Part shown: in pieces, positions 41,314 through 48,559 of the stretch | Layout of the letters: every line of letters starts with the position of its first letter | How positions within the stretch are numbered: position 1 is the stretch's first letter | Origin: CALMEC01 sp963777565 | GTDB lineage: Bacteria > Actinomycetota > Thermoleophilia > Miltoncostaeales > Miltoncostaeaceae | DNA length: 64,000 nt | Direction of reading: 5' to 3' | NCBI GenBank assembly: GCA_963777565.1 | Contig: CAVZQZ010000006.1 | Span: 186,001-250,000, forward strand | The notes under the pieces: model-generated | Databases searched by the model: none | What the model was told of the DNA's origin: nothing | The model's input: the letters and a program-made list of their open reading frames with translations, nothing else | Position numbers and translations under genes: made by a program

Positions 41314-41324
41314 GCGAGCCGCAG

Positions 41325-41362
41325 GCCGTGGCCCGGGTGTCAGTGCGAACCCGGGCCACGGC
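41325..41362. terminator. strong bidirectional terminator
   Basis: A perfect 14-bp stem, GCCGTGGCCCGGGT (41325-41338) with its complement at 41349-41362, encloses a 10-nt loop. It lies between the convergent secreted helical protein and L,D-transpeptidase genes, 12-14 bp from each stop codon. Confidence 0.8.
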
Positions 41363-41375
41363 GGCACGGGGGCGC

Positions 41376-42350
41376 CTACCGGATGAGCACCGGGGTGCCG
41401 ATCTCGACCCGCTCGAAGAGCCATTCGGCGTCGCGGATGTACATCCGGATGCAGCCGTGGGAGGCGGCGGTTCCGATCGAACCCGATGCGGGCGTGCCGT
41501 GGATCCCGACCGCGGGTGCGCTGGTGCCCATCCAGCGGGTTCCGAGCGGGTTGCCGGGGCCGGGCGGAACCGGGCCGAGGCCCTTCGCCCAGGGCGAATC
41601 GGGCGGGAACCACGCGGGGTTGCGCTGCTTCATGACGATGCTGAACAGCCCGCGCGGCGTGGGGTGGCTGCTCGTGCCAACGGCGATGCGGAACGTGCGG
41701 ACCTTCCGCGCCTCGCGATACAGGGTGAGCAGGCGATCCGCACGGCTCACCACGATGCTCGTCCCCACCGTCATCTTCGCCGGCCGAACCCGTTTGACGG
41801 GAAGGTCCACGAACGGGGCCGCCCGGGTGACCATCGCGTCCGCCACGAGCGGCACCGCTTTCGCGATGTCGACCGTGGTGCCGATTCGCGGCGGCCGCAC
41901 CTTGGGGCGTCCGTTGTGGAACAGGAGCGTCGCGTCGACGGGGACCAACTCGATCTGGGGCGCGCGGAAGCTCAGCACCGCCCGGAGCTTTGCCCGGTCG
42001 ACCCGCTGGACGAGCGGGACGTCGACCGGCCCGGCGAGCGGCACCGTGCGACCGTACGCGAGGGTCGTCGTGATGGCCCCGTCGAGATCGGCCGACCAGC
42101 CGGCCGCCTGCGGCGAGATTCCGGTCCGGCGCCCCTTGAGGCTTACGACGAGCACTGCGACCCGCGGCGCGATGCGAGCGTCGATGACGGCGCGCCGGGC
42201 GGCGTCGACCGAAAAGCCGCCGACGGGAACGCCGTCGATGCTGACGTCCGCCGCGATCATTCCCTCGGCAGGAGGATCGGCGGCAACGGCAACGGGCACC
42301 GCAACGCTCAACGTCAAGGCGCCTGCCAGCGCCGCAACTCGCAACCTCAT
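41376..42350 (-). CDS. L,D-transpeptidase (YkuD) with N-terminal peptidoglycan-binding region
   Basis: A 324-residue exported enzyme. The signal peptide covers about residues 1-23. Residues 24-190 resemble the peptidoglycan-binding region found ahead of YkuD domains in this class. The catalytic domain (about 200-324) ends with the motif SHGCIRM, His298 and Cys300. L,D-transpeptidases make 3-3 cross-links in peptidoglycan or attach proteins to it. A good GGAGACGAGG-type site precedes the ATG at 42350. Confidence 0.93.
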   Translation of the reverse strand: MRLRVAALAGALTLSVAVPVAVAADPPAEGMIAADVSIDGVPVGGFSVDAARRAVIDARIAPRVAVLVVSLKGRRTGISPQAAGWSADLDGAITTTLAYGRTVPLAGPVDVPLVQRVDRAKLRAVLSFRAPQIELVPVDATLLFHNGRPKVRPPRIGTTVDIAKAVPLVADAMVTRAAPFVDLPVKRVRPAKMTVGTSIVVSRADRLLTLYREARKVRTFRIAVGTSSHPTPRGLFSIVMKQRNPAWFPPDSPWAKGLGPVPPGPGNPLGTRWMGTSAPAVGIHGTPASGSIGTAASHGCIRMYIRDAEWLFERVEIGTPVLIR

Positions 42351-42560
42351 CGAACCCCTCGTCTCCTCGGCCTACCCTGGCGGCGATCCTACCGTCCAGC
42401 CCGCCAGGCGCCCGGACCGGCCGGTCGCGGCGACGTCGCCGCAGACCCGCGGGCGGACCGGCCTGTGGTGTGCCGGCCGCGCCAAATGCTTCACTTCATC
42501 ACACCGATGCCGAAGCCGACGAGACCAACCGGAATCCAACGTGGCAAGGGCGTCGGCGAG

Positions 42561-42953
42561 ATGATCGCTGTCGAGTTGACCGGCGATCCGGGGGAGATCC
42601 CCAAGGTTCGCGCGGCAATCCGGACCCTCGCTGACCGCAACGGATTCGCCGGCCGCGCAAGCGATCTCGTGCTCGCGCTCGACGAGCTTGTCGCGAACGC
42701 ACGCGAGCACGGTGAGCCGCCGATCTCCGTTCACGCCTGGTATGACGGGCGACTGGTCATGACCGTCAGCGACGGCGGCGCCGGGTTCGACATCGGTTCG
42801 ATCGTCCGAGAGCATCCCCCGGTGATGCTCGGCAAGCGCGGCCGCGGGCTGTGGATCATCCGCCAGGTGACGGACCACGTGACCGTGGAGACCGCGCCGA
42901 ACTTCACATGTGTGCGCGTGGAGCTGACCCACGAACCGCAGATCGGCGCGTAG
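42561..42953 (+). CDS. RsbW-like ATP-binding (anti-sigma/serine kinase) protein
   Basis: A 130-residue GHKL-ATPase domain. The N box is LALDELVANAREHG, the G1 box SDGGAGFD and the G2 box GKRGRGLWIIRQV. Stand-alone domains of this kind act as anti-sigma factors or switch kinases of the RsbW/SpoIIAB type. No partner sigma factor or anti-anti-sigma gene adjoins it. Longer frames from ATG 42486 or 42507 are possible; 42561 fits the domain start. Confidence 0.85.
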   Translation: MIAVELTGDPGEIPKVRAAIRTLADRNGFAGRASDLVLALDELVANAREHGEPPISVHAWYDGRLVMTVSDGGAGFDIGSIVREHPPVMLGKRGRGLWIIRQVTDHVTVETAPNFTCVRVELTHEPQIGA

Positions 42954-42964
42954 CGCCGCCCGGG

Positions 42965-43204
42965 TCAGCCGTTCTCGGCGTCCTTCATCATCCAGAGGGG
43001 CTTGTCGAGCGCGTCCTTGCTGGACTGCGCCGCCTCGACGTTCTGGGCCTGGATCTCGAGGAACACTTCCTTGCGGAAGACCGGCACGTCCCTGGGTGCC
43101 TGGATCCCGATCCGGACCTTCTCGCCCATCACCGACAGCACGGAGACCTCGATGCCGTCGCCGATCATGATGCTCTGGTTCGCCTTCCTGGTGAGCACAA
43201 GCAT
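42965..43204 (-). CDS. csrA: carbon storage/translational regulator CsrA
   Basis: A 79-residue CsrA. MLVLTRKANQSIMIGDGIEVSVL and VRIGIQAPRDVPVFRKEVFLEI are the complete core; the 20-residue tail is longer than in enterobacteria. CsrA dimers bind GGA motifs in mRNA leaders and block or adjust translation. In non-proteobacteria its antagonist is FliW, found 0.8 kb away. No flagellar genes are nearby. Confidence 0.96.
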   Translation of the reverse strand: MLVLTRKANQSIMIGDGIEVSVLSVMGEKVRIGIQAPRDVPVFRKEVFLEIQAQNVEAAQSSKDALDKPLWMMKDAENG

Positions 43205-43317
43205 GCTCGGTGGCCTCCTTGCGTGGGGGCGTCCCCGGCGACGTCCGGGTGACTCTGGAGATTCATTGTACTATGCGCGGTCGTTTTCCTGCTTGATTTC
43301 CCCATCGGAGGATTTGA
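43205..43317. promoter_or_regulatory. divergent csrA/rpoZ promoter region
   Basis: A 113-bp divergent intergenic region. TACTAT at 43269-43274 is a good -10 candidate for rpoZ, with about 38 nt of leader containing a GGAGG site before the ATG at 43318. On the other strand a GGAGG-type site precedes csrA. GGA motifs in these leaders could be CsrA targets. Confidence 0.4.
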
Positions 43318-43896
43318 ATGCTTCATGGTCGTCGCCTGGACAACGCCCTCGAGCACGTCAACGGCTCGCGTTACGCCCTGGTCCACGCGGTCGCGAAGCG
43401 CGCTCGCCAGATCACGCTGTGGCTGACGGCCGACCCGGCGGAGCTTCGGGCGGAGGCGGCGCCTCCGCCGATGGCGAGCGAAACGACGAGTCGCGATCCC
43501 GTGGCGCTGGCCGAGAGCGAGATCCTCGACGGTGAGGTCATCGTGCACTGGGACCCGGATGGACTGGTCGACGAGCGGGAACTCCCGGACACCACGATCA
43601 TCGAGACCGACCCGCTCCTGCTCGAAGGGCTGGACGGCGACGACGACGAGGACGATCTCGACGTCGACGATGAGGCCGAGACGCTCACCCCCGCGTTGGC
43701 GCAGGCAATCGAGGGGGCTGCGGCCGAGGTCGAAGAGGTCACCGACGAGCCAGACGTCGAGGACGTCGACGAGGTCGACGAGGCGAACCTCGACGACGAG
43801 GAAGAACCGGCGGCGATCCTCGGCGAGGACGAGATCGAGGAGATCTCGCTCGAAGAGGTCGACGAGGGCGACGAGGACGACGAGCCGGCGAGCTGA
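43318..43896 (+). CDS. rpoZ: RNA polymerase omega subunit with long acidic C-terminal tail
   Basis: The first 45 residues match omega (RLDNALEHVNGSRYALVHAVAKRARQI), including the conserved SRYALV and AKRARQI blocks. The other roughly 145 residues have no place in normal omega, which is 70-110 residues long. From about residue 100 the tail is dominated by Asp and Glu, with repeated D/E runs. Omega helps assemble and stabilise RNA polymerase and can bind ppGpp; the tail could be a DNA mimic, chaperone or sigma-contact element. GGAGG precedes the ATG. The usual gmk neighbour is absent. Confidence 0.8.
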   Translation: MLHGRRLDNALEHVNGSRYALVHAVAKRARQITLWLTADPAELRAEAAPPPMASETTSRDPVALAESEILDGEVIVHWDPDGLVDERELPDTTIIETDPLLLEGLDGDDDEDDLDVDDEAETLTPALAQAIEGAAAEVEEVTDEPDVEDVDEVDEANLDDEEEPAAILGEDEIEEISLEEVDEGDEDDEPAS

Positions 43897-43924
43897 CCCG
43901 AGCCCCCGGTTCGGGCGGCGGCTA

Positions 43925-43978
43925 AGTGCTCACGCCCGTAAGTATCGCCGCGTGGGCGTACTCACGAACGGGAGCACT
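43925..43978. terminator. nested inverted repeat between rpoZ and fliW
   Basis: AGTGCTC (43925-43931) pairs with GAGCACT (43972-43978), and inside it ACGCCC (43932-43937) pairs with GGGCGT (43954-43959). It lies between convergent genes and its right arm overlaps the fliW stop. Probably a bidirectional terminator. Confidence 0.5.
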
Positions 43979-44456
43979 ACGGCAGTTCGCAGATCCGGTG
44001 GCTGGTCGTGTACTCCCCGTTGAGGAGCACCACCTGCTTCCCGAGGCGAAGCTGCGAGTTCACGATCAACGGAGCGCGCAAGTTGATCGTGAGCTCGTGA
44101 GCGGCGTGTGACACCGTCATGATCGCGTAGAGGTTCGCCTCGGCGAACGACAGCGCGTCGAGTTGGCGCGCGTCGGCGTCGGCGATCTCCGGCTCGTAGT
44201 CGGGGATCACGCTCCACGGCTCGGCGACGATGAAGGTGTGGAACGGCGGTTCCATCGCCTGGAGCCAACGGATCGCCGGGTCCTCGCGGCCGCTCTGCAC
44301 GTACGGGAGCAGTGCGTACCGCCGGCACGTCGGGAACCCTGCGAGGGGCTCGAGGAACTGGATGATGCGGCCGGGGTCGACATCCAGCTTTCCGAGCACG
44401 GGTGAGTGAACGGCAGCGGTTGCGATGTGAAGCGGTCCCGACACGACTCTGAGCAT
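43977..44456 (-). CDS. fliW: flagellar assembly factor FliW (CsrA antagonist)
   Basis: A 159-residue FliW-like protein: IIQFLEPLAGFPTCRRYALLPY, then EPWSVIPDYEPEIADADARQL and TINLRAPLIVNSQLRLGKQVVLLNGEYTTSHRI. In Bacillus and Campylobacter, FliW binds CsrA and relieves repression of flagellin; flagellin in turn binds FliW. Here csrA is 0.8 kb away with rpoZ between, and no flagellar gene is in the window, so targets other than flagellin may be involved. Confidence 0.87.
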   Translation of the reverse strand: MLRVVSGPLHIATAAVHSPVLGKLDVDPGRIIQFLEPLAGFPTCRRYALLPYVQSGREDPAIRWLQAMEPPFHTFIVAEPWSVIPDYEPEIADADARQLDALSFAEANLYAIMTVSHAAHELTINLRAPLIVNSQLRLGKQVVLLNGEYTTSHRICELP

Positions 44457-44548
44457 TCGTTCCTCGCAGTTGGATCAAGCGACGTCGACGCGCCGTCCGC
44501 CGTTGATGCCTTCATCGGGCCTCTCCGGGCAAAACTTGAGTGCCGCGC

Positions 44549-44554
44549 TACGCT
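44549..44554 (+). promoter_or_regulatory. leaderless-type -10 box (TACGCT)
   Basis: TACGCT is followed by 6 nt and the ATG at 44561, with no ribosome binding site. This supports the chosen start and a leaderless or near-leaderless transcript. Confidence 0.4.
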
Positions 44555-44560
44555 CGCTTC

Positions 44561-45562
44561 ATGTCCTCGCGACCCCCCTCGATCGCCGATCTGCACCGGG
44601 ACCCGGCCGAGGTCGCGACGCGCCTGCCGGCGTGGCGCCGCGGCGATGTGGCCGAGGCCGTCGCCGAGACGCTGGCGATCTCGGCGCGAGACACGTTCGG
44701 CAAGGCCTACACGGCGTGGGTGTGGACCGGTGCGACGCCCGAGGGCGACCCCGCCTGGATCCTCCCGATCCCCTCGTCGAATACCGAGGCGTTCGCGCCG
44801 CGCGGCCCCATGGGCATCTTGACCCGGAGCCTCCGTGCGGCAGTCGAGAGCGGTGCCAGAGCATCCGAAATCCGCCTCCTTGACTGGGAGGGCTTCACGG
44901 CGGTGACCCTCGCGGGCAGCGAGCCGCTCCTCGCCCCTGTCGCGCTTGGCGAGTGCCACCCCGCACCGGCGCGGGTGGCGCTCGCGACGCTCCCGGAGTC
45001 GGTGGCGGTGGACGGCCCTCCGCTCGAGCTCGCGCCAATCTCGGGCCGGCCGGGAGGCGGGCTTGTGACGCTCGCGCGCGCGACCCGCGTGCATCCGGCC
45101 ACCATCGCCGTCGCGCTCCTCGAGCACGGGTGGGGCCTCGACGAGGCCGCGTTCCCGGACAACCTCGTCGACCTACTGCGACACCGCGGCTATGAGGGTC
45201 CGAGCGAGCGCGGCCGTGAGGTGAGCTTCGCGATCGAGGACGACCCGTGTCCCCGCCGTCGCCACGCCCGCCGCGTGCTGCGCCGGCTCCTGCACAAGGG
45301 CAAGATCGGCCAGCAGTACCACACGGAGTTCGACCACCTCGCGCGCGGCGCAGCGCCAGAGAACCGCGCCGACGCCTTGGCGCTCGGGGAGGCGCTGATC
45401 CGGGCGGGGCTCCTCGGCGAGAAGCCGAGCGTCGGCCAACGTCACGTGTACCTGCGACGCGAGGCGCTCCCGGCGATTCACGCCCTGATCGAACGCGGCG
45501 CCACCGACGATCCCGAGCTCCGCGCCGAGTGGACCGCGCCCGCCCCGGGTGAGCACGCGTGA
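44561..45562 (+). CDS. conserved-looking hypothetical protein, 333 aa
   Basis: A soluble protein with no signal peptide, membrane segment or recognised domain. The C-terminal 130 residues are Arg-rich and helical (RHARRVLRRLLHKGKIGQQYHTEFDHLARG) and could bind nucleic acid; the N-terminal part is mixed alpha/beta. I do not recognise a family. A frame seven codons longer exists, but the leaderless-type box favours ATG 44561. Confidence 0.65.
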   Translation: MSSRPPSIADLHRDPAEVATRLPAWRRGDVAEAVAETLAISARDTFGKAYTAWVWTGATPEGDPAWILPIPSSNTEAFAPRGPMGILTRSLRAAVESGARASEIRLLDWEGFTAVTLAGSEPLLAPVALGECHPAPARVALATLPESVAVDGPPLELAPISGRPGGGLVTLARATRVHPATIAVALLEHGWGLDEAAFPDNLVDLLRHRGYEGPSERGREVSFAIEDDPCPRRRHARRVLRRLLHKGKIGQQYHTEFDHLARGAAPENRADALALGEALIRAGLLGEKPSVGQRHVYLRREALPAIHALIERGATDDPELRAEWTAPAPGEHA

Positions 45563-45617
45563 GGGGCTCCGCAGCGGCCGCTATCCTCGCCTTCGCGTGG
45601 CCCGGCCGGCGTGACCG

Positions 45618-46175
45618 GTGAGGCGCCCGCGTCGTATTGAGGGCGTGACCGTCGTGGCGCTCACAGCACGGAACAGGAGAGCCATTCCCGCTCGTCCCAC
45701 CTTCCAGGAGGTCGCCGAGGTCAACCTCGATGCGGTGTACCGCTACCTCCGTCAGCTCACTGGCGACCCCTACCTGGCGGAGGACCTCACGTCGGAGACG
45801 TTCGAGCGTGCGCTTCGCATGTGGAGCCGGTTCGACCCCCGACGGGGAACCGCCCTGGGGTGGCTGGTAACGATTGCGCGGCGACTCGCGCTCGACCACT
45901 TCCGCAGCGACGCCCGCCGGCGCGCGCGCGAGCACCGGGTCGCCTCCACGGCGGCGCGCTCGTCGAGCCCGCCGGAGCTGCCCCCCGACCTGCCCGACGA
46001 TATCGGCGCCGCGCTCGCCAAGCTCACACCGTCGGAGCGAGAGATCGTCGCGCTGCGGGTGTTGCTGGACCTCGACGGCGCGGAGGCCGCCGCGACGCTG
46101 GGCATCTCGCCGTCGGCGTGCTCCAGCCAGCTCCACCGGGCGATGACCAAGCTCCGATCGGAGCTGGGGCGATGA
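45618..46175 (+). CDS. ECF-family RNA polymerase sigma factor
   Basis: A 176-185-residue ECF sigma factor. Region 2 is NLDAVYRYLRQLTGDPYLAEDLTSETFERALRMWSRF with GTALGWLVTIARRLALDHFR. Region 4 is LTPSEREIVALRVLLDLDGAEAAATLGISPSACSSQLHRAMTKLR. GTG at 45618 or 45645 could be the start. The stop overlaps the next gene (ATGA), which encodes its membrane anti-sigma partner. Confidence 0.92.
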   Translation: MRRPRRIEGVTVVALTARNRRAIPARPTFQEVAEVNLDAVYRYLRQLTGDPYLAEDLTSETFERALRMWSRFDPRRGTALGWLVTIARRLALDHFRSDARRRAREHRVASTAARSSSPPELPPDLPDDIGAALAKLTPSEREIVALRVLLDLDGAEAAATLGISPSACSSQLHRAMTKLRSELGR

Positions 46176-46879
46176 ACCCGGACGACCTCACACCGGACCG
46201 CCTCGATGCGATCCTGAACGGCTCGCAGGCACCGACCGAGGATGCCGACCGGGAGATGCTCGCGCTCGCAGCCGAGCTCCGCGGGACTGCTCCGGGCGCG
46301 GGCGACAAGCTGCGTGAGCGAGTCCGCGCGATCGCCGCACAGGCGCCCGAGAGCGCAGGTGCGCGCCGAGTCGGTCCAGGATGGCGCACCCGGCTGCTCC
46401 TCGCCGGACCCGCGCTCGCGACGGTGGTCGCGGCCATCGTCGTCATCGCCGTCGTCGGCGGCGGTAGCGGGACGAAACCGACCGATCTCGCAAGGAGCGA
46501 GTCGACCGTGACGTCGACGGCCAGACGGGCCGGTGTGGCCGATGCGAACGCGAAGTCGCCGAGCGAAGCGGTACGGGCCGCGCCGTCGGCGACGCCCCCG
46601 GCGGCGCTCACCGCGGGACCGGTCATCCTGCGGGTGGACGCCGGGACGCTGGCTCGGCGGGTCGCCGACGCACGGCGCATCGTGGCCCGGGCGGGTGGAA
46701 CCGTGGTGGCGACCCCGCAGGCGACCGCGCAGCCCGGCACGCTCCTGACCATCACGCTGCCCCCCGCGCACGCGGCGGAGGCGATCGCGCAGCTCTCGGC
46801 GCTCGGCGAGGTGACCGGGGGCACGCTCGCGACCACTGTCGACGGGTCATTCAGCCTGCTCCTGGCAGAGGGCCCCTGA
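46172..46879 (+). CDS. membrane anti-sigma-like protein with DUF4349-like outer domain
   Basis: A 235-residue single-pass protein. A cytoplasmic N-terminal part (about 1-70) precedes a membrane helix (about 73-95). An Ala/Thr/Ser-rich linker leads to a small C-terminal domain (about 150-235) that resembles DUF4349-type ferredoxin-like domains. There is no zinc finger. The coupling to an ECF sigma gene and the topology suggest an anti-sigma factor that senses an external signal. Confidence 0.75.
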   Translation: MNPDDLTPDRLDAILNGSQAPTEDADREMLALAAELRGTAPGAGDKLRERVRAIAAQAPESAGARRVGPGWRTRLLLAGPALATVVAAIVVIAVVGGGSGTKPTDLARSESTVTSTARRAGVADANAKSPSEAVRAAPSATPPAALTAGPVILRVDAGTLARRVADARRIVARAGGTVVATPQATAQPGTLLTITLPPAHAAEAIAQLSALGEVTGGTLATTVDGSFSLLLAEGP

Positions 46880-46892
46880 CCCGGAGCTCGTC

Positions 46893-47105
46893 CTACGGTG
46901 ACTCGGCCGGAGTCGTGACCGTGAGCACGGGGATCTCCTGGTCGGTCGTGACCAGCACGCGGTCCGGCGGCCCTCCGCGGGCCACGTAGCCCACCACGAC
47001 GCCGACTGCGAGCGCGAGGACGGCGAGGAGCACGGCCAGGCCGAGCGTGACCTTGCGCTTCGCGGGACGCGACCCGTTCCGCGCCGGCGTGCCGGGTTCG
47101 CTCAC
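46893..47105 (-). CDS. small single-pass membrane protein, 70 aa
   Basis: A polar, basic N-terminus, one membrane helix (TLGLAVLLAVLALAVGVVVGYVA) and a short outer tail. GTG at 47105 overlaps the stop of the upstream gene (GTGA). It ends the eno-ftsB-DUF501 gene group. Function unknown; a divisome-related role is possible from context only. Confidence 0.6.
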   Translation of the reverse strand: MSEPGTPARNGSRPAKRKVTLGLAVLLAVLALAVGVVVGYVARGGPPDRVLVTTDQEIPVLTVTTPAESP

Positions 47106-47419
47106 CACAGCCCCGCGTCGACCGCTCGGCGCATGTACATCGCAAAGGCACCGTCGAGCGACACCGACGGATCGTGCGCTTCGACGTGGCGGGGTGCCAC
47201 CTGGGTGGCCAGCGGCAGGAACCAGTCGCCGGCGTCGCGGTGCGCGGCGGCGAGGTCGGCGACGGTGAACGTCCGGCCGAGGCGGCGGTGGAGTTCGGCG
47301 TGGACGGCGTCGACCACCGCAAAGCACCACATCCGCGTCGGGCCCGTTGTCGCGGCGAGGCGCCGCGCGCCGTCCTGCCACTCGAACACCGCCGCTGCCG
47401 CTGCCGCGTCCGTGCTCAT
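47102..47419 (-). CDS. hypothetical protein, 105 aa
   Basis: A soluble helical protein (FAVVDAVHAELHRRLGRTFTVADLAAAHRDAGDWFLPLATQVAP) with no recognised domain. ATG at 47419 overlaps the DUF501 stop (ATGA), and its stop overlaps the next start, so all three are translated together. Confidence 0.65.
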   Translation of the reverse strand: MSTDAAAAAAVFEWQDGARRLAATTGPTRMWCFAVVDAVHAELHRRLGRTFTVADLAAAHRDAGDWFLPLATQVAPRHVEAHDPSVSLDGAFAMYMRRAVDAGLW

Positions 47420-47850
47420 GCGTCCGGCCCCTCGGTCACGTCGACACAGCAGCGCGTGGACGCGGGCATGTCGAGACGGGCCAGGATCCAGTCGCCGACC
47501 GCGTTGCCTCCGGTGGCCAGCGCGCAGGCGAGCTGAGCGTGGAGGCACTTGACCCTGCCCTCCTGGCCGACCCCGCCGATCCGGTAGCCGTCGTGCCGGG
47601 CGGCGTGCGCCGAATGCGCGGCGGCGATCGCTTCGCGCATCTGTGCATCGCCTTCGAGTGCCCGCACGCCCCCGGCGGCCTCGAGTCGGCTGACCGCCGC
47701 GGCGAGCGTCCGGCAGGTGAGCCAGTACCGCGTGGGAAACGGTCGTCCCTTCAGATCCCTCGGCTCGTTCTCCACCACCGACGGAGCGCCGTGTGGACAG
47801 CGCACCGCAACCCGGTACCGCGTGAACGGGATGCGCCCGAGGAGGCGCAC
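47416..47850 (-). CDS. DUF501 domain protein
   Basis: A 144-residue DUF501 protein: GRIPFTRYRVAVRCPHGAPSVVENEP at the start, FPTRYWLTCRTLAAAVSRLEAAGGV, then HDGYRIGGVGQEGRVKCLHAQLACALATGGNAVGDWI. Conserved Cys and His residues may bind metal. The family regularly follows ftsB and eno in actinobacteria; its biochemical role is unknown. GTG at 47850, 13 nt after the ftsB stop, fits the family N-terminus. Confidence 0.88.
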   Translation of the reverse strand: MRLLGRIPFTRYRVAVRCPHGAPSVVENEPRDLKGRPFPTRYWLTCRTLAAAVSRLEAAGGVRALEGDAQMREAIAAAHSAHAARHDGYRIGGVGQEGRVKCLHAQLACALATGGNAVGDWILARLDMPASTRCCVDVTEGPDA

Positions 47851-47863
47851 GACCGCGTCGGCG

Positions 47864-48301
47864 TCAGAAGATGTCGGGGAGCCAGCTCCAGAAGCCGGCG
47901 CCGCCGGTTCGCCGGGGCGGGGCTGCGGGAGGCGCGAGCTCAAGATCGGTCACCCTGATCGGCATCTCCCCCACCTCCACATAGCCAAGCTCGCGGGCCC
48001 GGGCCTCGGCCACCTTCGGGTCGTCGAGCGACTCGAGGCGCGCCCGGATGCTGTCGCGCTCGGCGATCATCCCCGTAAGGGCGACCTGCTGGCGGCCCAG
48101 CTCGTCGCGCTGCGCCAGGTAGCCCCGCACCGATCCCAGGTACGACACGCCGAGGGCGACGACGATCCCGAGGATGAAGAGGCGTTTGGGCGACAGTGTG
48201 CGCGTGACGAGGGAACTCCTGACCGGCGGCTCCTCGACGAAGCCGTTCCGAAACCGCGTACGCCGCGGGACGGCGGGTTCCTGCCCGGGCGGGTCCGGCA
48301 T
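47864..48301 (-). CDS. ftsB: septum formation initiator FtsB/DivIC family
   Basis: A 145-residue bitopic protein. A basic N-terminal cytoplasmic region, a membrane helix (LFILGIVVALGVSYLGSV) and a coiled coil (QRDELGRQQVALTGMIAERDSIRARLESL) are followed by the typical ARELGYVEVGE segment. FtsB forms the FtsQLB complex at the division site. Between eno and DUF501 is its usual actinobacterial location. Confidence 0.9.
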   Translation of the reverse strand: MPDPPGQEPAVPRRTRFRNGFVEEPPVRSSLVTRTLSPKRLFILGIVVALGVSYLGSVRGYLAQRDELGRQQVALTGMIAERDSIRARLESLDDPKVAEARARELGYVEVGEMPIRVTDLELAPPAAPPRRTGGAGFWSWLPDIF

Positions 48302-48358
48302 CGTTCCAACCCGGGACGGTCGGACCGGCCACCACGGCGCGCGGAAGGAGGACCACCA

Positions 48359-48559
48359 CTAGTGCACCGTTCCAGCAGTGTCCGTGCGATCCGGCGGCTG
48401 CAAGTCATCGCCAGGTTCAAGCGTGGTGACCCAAGATACCGCGCGGGGGCTTCGTTCTCGGTCGGGCCCATACGTCCAGATATGAACCCTCCCTGCGACC
48501 TCGTCTCGCGGGGTTTGCCCTCGCCGGATGATCAAGGACCTGCTGGCACTGCGCACTAG
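48359..48559. ncRNA. rod-like inverted-repeat element (structured RNA or MITE candidate)
   Basis: A 201-bp element fills most of the gap between eno and ftsB. Its ends are imperfect inverted repeats: CTAGTGC...CCAGCAGTGTCC (48359-48383) against GGACCTGCTGG...GCACTAG (48536-48559). A second pair, ATCCGGCG/CGCCGGAT (48389-48396, 48522-48529), and a third, GGTTCA/TGAACC (48414-48419, 48483-48488), continue the stem inward, with an asymmetric bubble of 17 and 33 nt between the last two. This rod with a central bubble recalls 6S RNA; the CTAG-tipped ends equally recall a small transposable element. The right arm includes the eno stop. Confidence 0.4.

Noticed and set aside
43600..43896. Runs of GAC/GAG codons as a DNA repeat array
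   Set aside because: They form no regular unit; the pattern is explained by the acidic tail of the omega protein.
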